This document shows, one piece after another, positions 51,627-61,556 of a stretch of 64,000 nt of DNA. Under the pieces are notes generated by a model, which saw only the letters and a program-made list of their open reading frames with translations, ran no database searches and was not told where the DNA came from. Source of the stretch: Conchocele bisecta (taxonomy: Eukaryota > Mollusca > Bivalvia > Lucinida > Thyasiridae); NCBI GenBank assembly GCA_029237695.1, contig CM055279.1, positions 21,579,919 through 21,643,918 on the forward strand. The letters run 5' to 3'. Numbering within the stretch: the first letter of the stretch is position 1; the number at the start of each line of letters is the position of its first letter. The position numbers and the translations under genes are program-made.

Positions 51627-52475
51627 GTGTGGCTAGGTGACGTCACAAACACATGCATCGAACGTCAACATAGGTTCATATAGGTCACACATGGATAAAC
51701 AGAGCCCGGTATATAATCACCCTAACCACAACCATTAATCAAAGTACTTAAAGTACTGAAATATGTTATATCCACAAAAACTGATCACTTGCGGAATTAG
51801 AGACTGAAAGTTGCATATTTTCTCAATCATCATCCACAGGCAAATGTACTGTGATGGTGCAAACCCATTCCTCCCATACATAGTTTTCTCTAGAATAATT
51901 TACTGTTTGAAACTCCGAGAACAAACTTGTACCAAACTGGCGGCTAACTGTTCACTGCTACCTAACTGTGAGAACTAAAGGTAATAGCTGCTGTATTCAT
52001 ACTCACGAAATGTCTCGATTCGTATTTTCCAGAATTTGACTGATAAACTGAGCACAAAACTGTGAAAACTATGAGAATAGCCTATGTAGAGTGTTAGATA
52101 CAAAGCAAGACAGACCATAACGCCATAGGATTAGTTGGCACAGCGCACTATTTTCTTGGTCGTACTCGCCGTTTAGGCGTAGCACGATCAATGGCTGCCC
52201 CCATAGAAATGTGCGTGACATAATATGCTATCTCAAGGGAGATAACATATACAAATGATTTCGCGCTTAACTAATGAATACACCAATTGAATGTGTACAC
52301 AAATATGTGCATGTCTACTTGCATATTAAACCTGGTCTGACAAAACGGGGCTTATATCTCTGATCACCAATGGCTGATGCCAAACAGAAACAATAAATAT
52401 AGCAAACGAAGGCTCCCAAGCGGTAGCAGTGGGCGGGCTGATGAGGATCTATACTGATGCGGAGTGAAATAAGTT
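51627..52475. other. 3' flank of the Reeler gene
   Basis: Single-copy within the window; presumably 3' UTR and downstream sequence. No other gene signal. Confidence 0.45.
52392..52397 (+). terminator. Possible polyadenylation signal of the Reeler gene
   Basis: First AATAAA I see downstream of the stop, about 765 bases away. Non-canonical closer signals cannot be excluded. Confidence 0.25.
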
Positions 52476-52568
52476 AGTTGCGAACAGTAACTATTGCAAT
52501 CTACTCCCTTACCGTCCGTAGCCTACGGACGGTACGGGAGTAGATTGTAAGAGTTACTGATCGCAACT
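52476..52568. mobile_element. Family K core hairpin, solo
   Basis: AGTTGCGAACAGTAACTATT and complement around GTCCGTAGCCTACGGAC, without the CAGGGGCGGATC outer ends. Confidence 0.85.
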
Positions 52569-52846
52569 ATAACTAAGCCTGTTATCAGAATTGGGCGCAT
52601 TGGTGTAATACAGTGATATTATGGCATAGTTCGGCCATCTAAGTATGTGATAGTTATGTCGTCTTAGCTTACTTTATAAGTCGTTGTCTTAACTGCATAC
52701 GTATCGAGTTCAGAATAATAAAATAAAATATGTCACTAATGGTCAGTATCACATCTTTGACACAATTTTGTGTTAGAAATCTCTTCATACTTATCACGTC
52801 AGGTGTTGACCAGTTAGCAATACGTCTTGGCGCGATAGTTATGTAG

Positions 52847-53363
52847 TTAAAGGTACATGCACACTCAGTAGGCACAAACTGTTCTTTAAATAGGAATTAA
52901 ATAAGTGTATAAGTGTGTAACTATTCCACCAGTTATACAAATTACAAGTGCCCACTATACAGATATATTCATTTAGTAATATTTATTTTACTGATAGTGA
53001 CGCGCGGGTGTATCAGGCTATTTTCATATGCAAATGAGACATGGTATTTATTATATAGTTAGTTATACTAATTAAATGCGTCACCTAAAAATATTAATAT
53101 TTTCGACAGATTATAAAGTATGATAATTGCACATCATAAAATAAATACAGATAATAAATAGTAATATCCGTTAACATTTTAATGAAACACGGTTATCGCC
53201 CCCGATATCAGTGTGGAAATTTACGTAAAATATGAAATGTATAATAATGCCATTAATACGTGGGGTAATGGTGAATGAATGTCTATTTTGCCAGAAAGTG
53301 TCTCAGATAATGTCTCTGATATGAACAACATGTTGTGCCTACTGAGTGGGCATGTACCTTTAA
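52847..53363. mobile_element. Family E element, complete
   Basis: Inverted ends TTAAAGGTACATGC and complement; contains the intact GTCTCAGATAATGTCTCTG site that in 36484-37273 is split by G. Confidence 0.9.
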
Positions 53364-53441
53364 GGTTGCTGTACCCTTCTTGTGGACCCATGTAGAGTCC
53401 ATGGAAAGCGCTACTCATAATATATATATATAACCCATAGC

Positions 53442-53545
53442 TACAGTGGGGTCAGCGTGTAAGTGCACACACGAACGAACACGACAGGTTGGAACCAACC
53501 TGTCGTGTTCGTTCGTGTGTGCACTTACACGCTGACCCCACTGTA
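53442..53545. mobile_element. Family D palindrome, perfect
   Basis: 104 bp of two arms that read as exact complements, centre GGTTGGAACCAACC. Confidence 0.93.
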
Positions 53546-54099
53546 CTTACACAAATAAACCACATATATGTTTATGCAGATGCTGCCAGCAAGGAAATCA
53601 TACCATATGCTATATTTAGAAAATAGTAAGCACATTTTGGTGTTTTACATGTACAATTTGGCTCCTACACACCTGTGTAGAGACATAAATATACAAATCC
53701 TACAACACATTTGGTGTATTATCTGGATATTAAAGGTGTGTGCGCATTTGTATTGGTAACAGTATCTGCATAAACACTTACTGATCGCATCCATATGGCT
53801 TATTTATGTAAACAGCTATTGTTTTATTAGTAAGGTTTTTTATTAGATTTCCATAGACTTTACATTGGGCCACAAGAAGGATACAACTACCTAAGGAACA
53901 CGCATAAGGTGTATTAAGACGACTTGGCTATCAGTAATCATATGTTCAATAGAAGGCCAACATATGTCGTCGTAAACTAACCTTATGTCTGCATTCTCTG
54001 TGTTGTGTTTCTGAACTTTTCAATGAACATCGCACCGTATAACAAATTGAACCGCGGTCGTATATACGCCATTGAATACTGCAGTGCACGAAGTCGTAA
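53546..54099. other. Intergenic, nothing recognised
   Basis: No repeat family or gene signal. Confidence 0.5.
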
Positions 54100-54735
54100 T
54101 TTACGGACCACCGCAGGGGACGTAAAATTCGTTTTTTTATTAATTTGTTCCCACGAAATAACAATTCGTTCCCATGAAATAACAATTCGTTCCCTCAATT
54201 TAACAATTCGTTCCCAAAAAGATAACAATTCGTTCCCACGAATTAACAATTCGTTCCCTCAATTGAACAATTCGTTCCCACGAAATAACAATTCGTTCCG
54301 ACGGGAACGAATTGTTAATTCGTGGGAATGATTTGTTATAACGTGGAAACGAATTGTTTCGGTGGAACGAATTGTTAAATTGAGGGAATGAATAGTTATT
54401 TCGTGGGAACGAATTGTTAATTCGAGGGAACGAATTGTTATACCGTGGGAACGAATTGTTAATTCGAGGGAACGAATTGTTAAATTGAGGGAACGAATTG
54501 TTATTTCGTGGGAACGAATTAATAAACTAGATGGCCGCGGCCTGCATGTCGCGCCTTGTGGCAGGCATGGACACTAACAAAAGAGATATAGTATAACGAA
54601 AAACTTTAACCAAAAAACTTTAACCAAACACTTTAACCGGACACACGTACGTACGTACGCCAAAGTGCCGACTATATCGCGCTTTCCGACGCGGGCGCGA
54701 CACAAACATTCCATGTCCCTACGGGGCTCCATAGT
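54100..54735. repeat. Family A foldback with insertion near right end
   Basis: TTACGGACCACCGCAGGGGAC at left; right terminal CATGTCCCTACGGGGCTCC at 54711-54735, displaced by about 185 bases of unrelated sequence (from CTAGATGGCCGCGGCC). Eight forward and nine inverted units. Confidence 0.88.
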
Positions 54736-54812
54736 AATATACTCATGCCTACAAACGAAACAATAGCACGTGATCCTTATATACTGTGTCCATTGCACTG
54801 GTTACACCACAG

Positions 54813-55056
54813 GGGGGCCGTTTCACTAAACTTCGTACGACTAAAATGTTCGTAAGTGCAAAATTAGGATCGTCTGGAAATTTCAATAGATGGATCTACA
54901 TGTATTCAGCATAGGCTGCTTATGCAGCCTATGCTCAATAAATGTAAATCCAATGATTGTTTACAAGAAAGCATTGTTAATGTGAAATTTACAGACTTTC
55001 ATAACTTTGCATTTACGAACATTTTAGTCGTACGAATTTTAGTGAAACGGGCCCCA
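54813..55056. mobile_element. Family B MITE
   Basis: Complete; centre GGCTGCTTATGCAGCC. Confidence 0.92.
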
Positions 55057-55667
55057 GGTGATGGGAAGAAATAATCATGGGCTGATAATCTCTCATTGAA
55101 TAAACAATAATATACTATATATACTGTCATGTGATTTTTCCCCCGTCACCTGTGGATTAGACTGAGTATGTTTCTATATAATGTTAAGACACTATACGTT
55201 GACACAAATGGTTATTGCATAGTATATTATTACATGTAACAAAAGCTATTGTTTTAACTTATAAAAAAAGAATACAAGTTCAATGTGTGTACTATTTTAC
55301 TTTATTACCCAATTACATTTTTAATACAGCTCGATTGACCTATTTGCAATCACAGGTGATTCTAGCGTGTCTTGGATGATCAATTATTGTTTGTATATAC
55401 ATGAAAGACCTTTCTAAACAATGTACAAAACAATTAAAATGCGCCCTGGTCGTCATCGTTACTTGTGCGCCCAAGTCGTCATCGTTACTCGCTTATACAA
55501 TGTGTTACAGCGTGTCGAAACCGTTGCTTGGGGTGGGTTTTCGGCATAGATTTTACAGTTGCTAAGACATTAACATAAATCTCAAAGATTTCCGAGTGTA
55601 GACTGCACTAAAAACGCGTCTCACTAACCTAAATTCGCTTTTTAAAATTTGGTTGGCTAATGGGAAA
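55057..55667. other. Intergenic, nothing recognised
   Basis: Includes a short direct repeat GTCGTCATCGTTACT (55449 and 55474). An E end fragment follows at 55671-55740. Confidence 0.5.
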
Positions 55668-55802
55668 TGACGTCAGTCTCAGATGATGTATCTGATATAA
55701 ACATTTATGTTTGTCTACTGAGCGGGCATGCACATTTAACTACTAGTACAAGTACATCCACATACATACTACCATATCTTAGCACAAGATTACCACGGGT
55801 GG

Positions 55803-56005
55803 TTTGTTTGTTTCTTTGTTTGTTTGTTTCTTGGGGTTAATCGGCCGATCAAGAGCTAATGTCATTTAAGGCCGGGTCAATGGGTTTACTACTAAATCTC
55901 ATAGTTTTCAGGGTAGTAAGTATAACTCGCTTTATTGTGGGATCGAACCTGTTGGCCCGGTTTTACATGACCTTAGATGTTGATAGGCCGTTAAACACGA
56001 ATCAG
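55803..56005. mobile_element. Family V 3' ends in inverted pair
   Basis: (GTTT)n-GGGTTAATCGGCCGATCAAG at left and ACCTTAGATGTTGATAGGCC-GTTAAACACGAATCA at right, so two SINE 3' ends face each other around a GATCGAACC motif. Confidence 0.65.
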
Positions 56006-56097
56006 TCAAATCAAATTGTGTTCCACTGCACCACAATCTGGCGCAAACGGCCAATAGTTTTGACGTTCATATCGCCATTTCCAGGGGCGTTGGAACA

Positions 56098-56302
56098 GGG
56101 GGCCGTTTCATTAAACTTCTTACGACTAAAATGTTCGTTAGTGCAAATTTAGAATCGTCTGGAAATTGCAATTGATGGATTTACATTATTGAGCATAGGC
56201 TGCATAAGCAGCATATGCTCAATAAATGTAAATCCAATAATTGTTTCATAATTTTGCACTTACAAATATTTTAGTCGTACAAAGTTTACTGAAACGGCCC
56301 CA
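56098..56302. mobile_element. Family B MITE
   Basis: Right arm shortened between TAATTGTTT and CATAATTTTGC. Confidence 0.9.
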
Positions 56303-56357
56303 AGGTCCAGCGACAGCCGAATCAATAATTTCGACATATTTGGAATGGATATATAAA

Positions 56358-57349
56358 ACAAGAGGGCCATTGTGGCCCTATATCGCTCACCTGGTTATTA
56401 TATATATGCAAGTAAATCTGAGAGAGCTTTATACATTCACTTGTCGACACCACTCTGGTGATTATAATGGGAAGACATTCTTAAAGATTTTGTTAAACTT
56501 TATAAGGCGGCCATCTTGGATTATGAGACGATCTCCAATTTAAAATAAAATCTGTAAATGTTTCATCGAAATACAATAACTATGAAATTTGTCCCGCATC
56601 GGTAAAGCGGTTAGTAAGAAAAGATTGTTTGAAAAATATAATAAAAAGATACCGGTTTGACCTTTCGGTGGCCATTTTGGATGACATAATCATCCGACAA
56701 AGTAAGACAAAACATGATCCAGAGTGATCGTCTACTCAATACCTTCGATTTGTTATATGACATATTCGGTCAAATGTGAAATGTTACCATTGGTTGACAC
56801 CCGCCCATTTTTTACCCATGGGTCATCATTTTTACAAATCTGAAAGAGCATTGACTGTCGATCATTCCTGTCACGTTTCTTTGAAATCTGTCTGGCGGTT
56901 CATGAGAAGAAGATTTTAAGAATTTAACCTACTTTTCCACGGCGACCATCTTGGATTATGCGACGACCTCCAATTTAAAAAAAATATGATGTTGCCCCAC
57001 CAATATATCATCCCTGTGAAGTTTGACCAACATTGGCAAAGCGGTTCATGAGGAAGAAGACGGTTGGAACTCTCTAATTAAAGGATGACCGTTCGACCTA
57101 TCGGCGGCCATCTTGGATGAGTTAATCATCCGATTTCGACAAGATATGATCCAGAGTGATCGTCTCCTCGATGCCTTCGAATTGATATACGACTCGACCA
57201 AATTCAATCAAATGTGAAATTTGACCCCTAGTTGAACCCCGGGCCCCGCCCATTTTTTACCACCGAGTCACCATTTTTACAAATCTGAAAGAGCATTGAC
57301 TGTCGATTATTCCTGTCATGTTTTGTTGAAATCTGTCTGGCGGTTCGTT
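56358..57349. repeat. GAGGGCC...GGCCCT repeat with ~443-bp tandem duplication
   Basis: Starts ACAAGAGGGCCATTGTGGCC-CTATATCGCTCACCTG, a start I associate with molluscan repeats. The stretch CATTTTTTACC...TCACCATTTTTACAAATCTG...CTGTCTGGCGGTTC at 56808 recurs at 57251. GGC.GCCATCTTGGAT occurs four times. No long frame. Confidence 0.75.
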
Positions 57350-57648
57350 TTAACCTGCTGCATTGGGAGGGGGGATCCCAAAATCAGAACGGACGGAATA
57401 TTTACATCGGAAAAAAAATATTCACCCCTGAAATTAGAATAACCTGACCTGGTGCGTCAGGTCCATACCACACCAGTCACTTGACCCCTTCCCCTAAAAT
57501 ACTCAAATAAAGGGTATAAACAGGTTCAACTGTCACATACAAGAATGCCAAAGACGTACATGAGGGCCAAACACGGTAAGGAAGAATCCCGATCGTTAAA
57601 TTACCCATCGCATGCTCCCACCTGCCCACCACCATATGGATCAATATC
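57350..57648 (-). mobile_element. Family V SINE-like retroposon, 3' truncated
   Basis: Minus strand: head GGTGGGCAGGTGGGAGCATG through GGTATGGACCTGACGC to CCCAATGCAGCAGGTTAAAA. Confidence 0.8.
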
Positions 57649-57668
57649 AGGCTCCATAACGTTACCAG

Positions 57669-57883
57669 GGCCCGTATCACGAAACTTCGTACAACTAAAA
57701 TGTTCGGAAGTGCAAATTTAGGATCGACTGGAAATTTCAATTAATGGATTTACATTAAATGTCAATAAATGTAAATCCGATAATTGTTTACAAGAAAACA
57801 TTGTTATTGAGAAATGTATAGACGATCATAAGTTTGCACTTACGAACATTTTAGTCGCACGAAGTTTAGTGAAACGACACCCA
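57669..57883. mobile_element. Family B MITE
   Basis: Centre palindrome deleted, leaving TTACATTAAATGTCAATAAA. Confidence 0.9.
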
Positions 57884-57895
57884 GATGATCAGCAG

Positions 57896-58129
57896 GGGGC
57901 CGTTTCATTAAACTTCGTACGATTCGTAAGTGCAAAATTATGATAGTCTGTAAATTTCATATTAACATTGTTTTCTTGTAAATAATTATTGGATTTACAT
58001 TTATTGAGCATAGGCTGCATACGCAGCCTATGCTCAATAAATGTAAATCCATAAATTTAAATTTACAGACGATCTTAAACTTGCACTTACGAACATTTTA
58101 GTCGTAAGAAGTTTAGTGAAATGGGCCCC
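57896..58129. mobile_element. Family B MITE
   Basis: Thirteen bases after the previous copy; centre GGCTGCATACGCAGCC. Confidence 0.92.
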
Positions 58130-58231
58130 TGTTATACTGTTCAGAATCGCCATCAACCCGAGGTACCCTGATTGTTTGAACAGGGCTTTGTCATATTTAA
58201 ATTGGCTAAACAGCAAGGTCATAATTATGTG

Positions 58232-58450
58232 TCTGTAACTGGAGAAATGGGGCTTATGGCATTTGTGGATATTCACATATTTCATCTAGAGCACTCCTCA
58301 AACACGATAAGGATCAAAACTAGAAGTTAGAAGCATTACATGTGTTTCTTCGACTGAATGGCGAACAGTGTATCCCTGATCAGGCTACGCGGAAGCGCAG
58401 ACTGGTCTGGTTTTACACTGGTCGAACTGACCATAATCCTCAATTTTCCA
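58232..58450. mobile_element. Family U element
   Basis: GTCTGTAACTGGAGAAATGG at left; GCGCAGACTGGTCTGG and TTTTCCAGTCAGA at right. Confidence 0.72.
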
Positions 58451-58487
58451 GTCAGATTGGAATGCATCTGTATGGGGGGATTATTGC

Positions 58488-58638
58488 CACAGGTGGAAGA
58501 CTCGAACCTAAGACCCAATAAATGGCTCATTTGAAAGTGAAAAGGCTATACTGTATAGACTATAGTGAATGGAACTGAGTGGGTCGGGTAAAGTTTTTCA
58601 AATTAGCCATTTATTGGATCCTACATCCGAATCTTCCA
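58488..58638. mobile_element. Family N palindrome
   Basis: CACAGGTGGAAGACTCGAAC and GAATCTTCCACCTGTG; interior AAATGGCT.A.TT inverted pair, shorter than 1221-1431. Confidence 0.82.
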
Positions 58639-58644
58639 CCTGTG

Positions 58645-58862
58645 AACATTGCATATTTATGGCAAGCCAAATGCACAATAATTCCTTAAACCCGGTGGTT
58701 TGAGCTGCCAAGTGCACAATAATTGCTCAAACCAGGGTTTAAGAAAACTACCATTTGGGATCTCAAATGGCAGTTTAAGCCCAAACTAGGGTTTGAAGAG
58801 CCTAAACTAGGGTTTAAGCTCCAAACCATGGTTTAGGGAATTATTGGTCATTTGGCTTGCCA
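58645..58862. mobile_element. Family M element
   Basis: TATGGCAAGCCAAATGCACA and inverse at right; multiple AAACTAGGGTTTAAGC/GGGTTTAAG units. Confidence 0.8.
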
Positions 58863-58927
58863 TACATATTCAGCATGGACATTACAAAGTGAAGTGTCAG
58901 CCCCTGAAACCACAATATCCTGATCTG

Positions 58928-59230
58928 TAGCCCATTTCACCAACATTGCAAAGTATACTTTTCTAGCAAAGTATACTTTGAGGGAGTAATCATTTATTTT
59001 TCCTGAAATGCATTATTTCATATAGAACTAACAAATGCATATATTTCATGATTAAAAGTATGCAGAATTATTATACTGAATTTATTACATTATCACAGCC
59101 ATAATGGCTGTGATAATGTAATAAATTCAGTATAATAAAAATTAATCAATTTATCATAAAATTTAAAATTTCTCCCTCAAAGTATACTTTGCTACTAAAG
59201 TATACTTTGCAATGTTGATGAAATAGGCTA
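58928..59230. mobile_element. Family G MITE
   Basis: Complete, centre ATTATCACAGCCATAATGGC. Flanks CTG and CAG. Confidence 0.9.
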
Positions 59231-59420
59231 CAGGTACCAGGTATATTAGACCCACGTGGGAAACCATAACTAATGAGTCTCTGAAACACAAGAGGAAAAT
59301 CAAAGGAAACCCAATATTCAGCAAAAAGTTATATTCGTTATATATTATACCTTTTACATATATGCAATTCGCTGTGACAAAAAGAGACGTATTGACTTTG
59401 CAATTTGAGACTTTTGAGAC

Positions 59421-59767
59421 TTTTATTATGTAACGGATTTTGATGAAATATGGCGCATCAAACGCGTCTTGTTAAGCTGCATTTGGTGGTCTCAGTACTT
59501 TGGCCCAAACTTCTGTCGTTTTTGCGAAGAATCAATTTCCGTGTCTACCAACACGAAAATCCATTCTTCGCAAAAACGACATAAGTCAAAGCCGAACTCC
59601 CGGGACCACCAAATGCAGCTCATGTTGACGCGTTTGATGCGCCATATGTCATCAAAATCCGTTGCATATTAAGGAAAACATCAAATAATACTGACTTTCG
59701 AGTGGGCAAGCTTTCAACTCTTTCAGCCATTGTTGTTGTTGTTGTAACCACGTGATCATGCACCTTG
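59421..59767. mobile_element. Family F, left end missing
   Basis: Starts in TTATTATGTAACGGATTTTG; right end CCACGTGATCATGCACCTTG. Confidence 0.82.
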
Positions 59768-60034
59768 CTGTCTCATTTTATTGTAAGTACATGTAAATCA
59801 GCAAATAGCTACCAAATATCACAACGCAAACAAAATATACAACATATATCTTTGGTGTAAACTAAACTCAATAAAGTATGAATGAACATATATGCTATCA
59901 CAACATAAAGAGAACAAAAAAGTAAAAATAAGTTCAAAGACAATAATGGCATGATGATCCACCTACCATATGCAAATGTACTTGTAGAAACATAACATAA
60001 TACTCTTTATTTTCCGATACCAACTGTAGCATAC

Positions 60035-60342
60035 CAGGGGCGGATCTGGAGGGGGTGGTGGGGTTCCAGGGTTCCAACCCTCCCCCACCCCGTTCATCCA
60101 CGGAGTTTACATAGATCACAGTTTACCACCAGTTGGAGTCTGAATTTAAATACCGTAAAACACAGGAAAATGCATTTCGAAGAGCTCAAAAATAGGACAA
60201 CCCCCTAGTTGCGAACGTTAACTCTTGCAATTACTCCCATACCGTCCGTAGCTAGCTACGGACGGTACGGGAGTAGATTGCAAGAGTTACCTTCGCACCT
60301 AGACAACCCCCCGTTCCTCAAATGCTGGATCCACCACCCCTG
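60035..60342. mobile_element. Family K element, complete
   Basis: CAGGGGCGGATCTGG to GGATCCACCACCCCTG, flanked by exact 5-bp duplications CATAC (60030-60034, 60343-60347). Contains the solo-type core hairpin. Confidence 0.92.
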
Positions 60343-60587
60343 CATACAGACGGTAAGGGATTATAAAGTTGTGTTACGTTTCCGCAACTATAGTAACAGC
60401 TTAATGGCAACAAGAAACACATGTTTAAAACACAGATGATACAAGTTATTGCAACCCAAATGTTCTGACTGTCACTCAGGCCACGTGAAGTCGCCTGTGT
60501 GACAGCCAAAGCATTTGGGTAACAATTGTACAATTATACAGGTTATTGCAGACTAGAAATAAGCACTGGGTAGGCAGGGACTTCATT

Positions 60588-60965
60588 ATACAGTGCAACC
60601 TCTCTACAACAGCCACGCATGGGAAGACGCAAAAGTGGCTGTTATAGAGAGGTGGCTGTTGTAGGGAGGTTAATGCTGAATTAAATTTTAACGTCCGATG
60701 TTTATTTATTTTCTTCAATAATTCTCAATAAAAACATGTTTTGACAGCATTTTAGAATCATTTCCAATGGAAATGATTCTAAAATGCTGTCAAAACATGT
60801 TTTTATTGAGAAAGAATGCAAAATCAACATCAGACGACAATTTTCATGCTCAGCAGTCTAAGGGTTAGATATGGAGGAAATCATCCATTTGGGATATAAA
60901 ATAGCGGCTGTTACAGAGAGGGTGTTGTTGTAGAGAGATGGCCGTTCGGGGAGGTTCGACTGTAG
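60588..60965. mobile_element. Family H-like element with internal palindrome
   Basis: Ends TACAGTGCAACCTCTCTACA and GGGGAGGTTCGACTGTA with GTGGCTGTTRTAGAGAGG repeats. Encloses 60722-60812. Confidence 0.78.
60722..60812. repeat. Perfect 91-bp palindrome
   Basis: Two 45-base arms, exact complements, with a single-base centre (TCATTTCCAATGGAAATGA). Confidence 0.95.
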
Positions 60966-61080
60966 TTACATCAAAGCCCTGTTTTTATTCTAAAAATCCA
61001 TATTTGGTCATGGGTTCATCCTCCGATCTTTTGTTTCACGCTAGTTGCAAACATCACATTATGCTTACTGGCACTTGTTT

Positions 61081-61556
61081 GTTTGTTTGTTGGTGTTTAA
61101 CGGCCTATCAACAGCTAACGGCCAACGGGTTCGATTCCGTATTTAACCTGCTACATTGGGGGGAAAATCCAAAAATCAGAACGGAATGTTTACATTGCGA
61201 AAAATGTATATTCAGCCCTGAAATTAGAATAACCTGAATTGGTGACAGGTCCATACCACACAAGAATGCCAAAGACATCTGAGGGCCAAACCAGTCTCCA
61301 GTCGGGATGAAAAGTGAAAAGGGAAATGGTTTAACATCCCAGCTAAGGTCATATAGAGACGAGGACATCAGTTTAAAGTCTCGTCCGACAGACGAGTGGG
61401 ATGGAAATACTATGAAAGTTGTTTGGTGCCACAACCTCCGGAGTGGAAGTCAGGTGTTCTAACCCCTAGGTCACAACCCATCCCCACCGGTAAGGATGAA
61501 CCCCGAACGTCAAAATACCTATCACATGCTCCCAGCCACCCACCACTACTGGCACT
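61081..61556 (-). mobile_element. Family V SINE-like retroposon with nested SINE
   Basis: On the plus strand (TGTTTGTT)n then GGTGTTTAACGGCCTATCAA, GGGTTCGATTCC, ... to CCAGCCACCCACCACTACTG. Interrupted at about 61310-61487. Confidence 0.8.
61310..61487 (-). mobile_element. Second SINE-like insertion
   Basis: Minus strand starts GGGGATGGGTTGTGACCTAG with a box-A-like GACCTAGGGGTTAG, box-B-like GGAGGTTGTGG, and 3' end TGACCTTAGCTGGGATGTTA-AACCA, an end shared with V. Confidence 0.65.
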
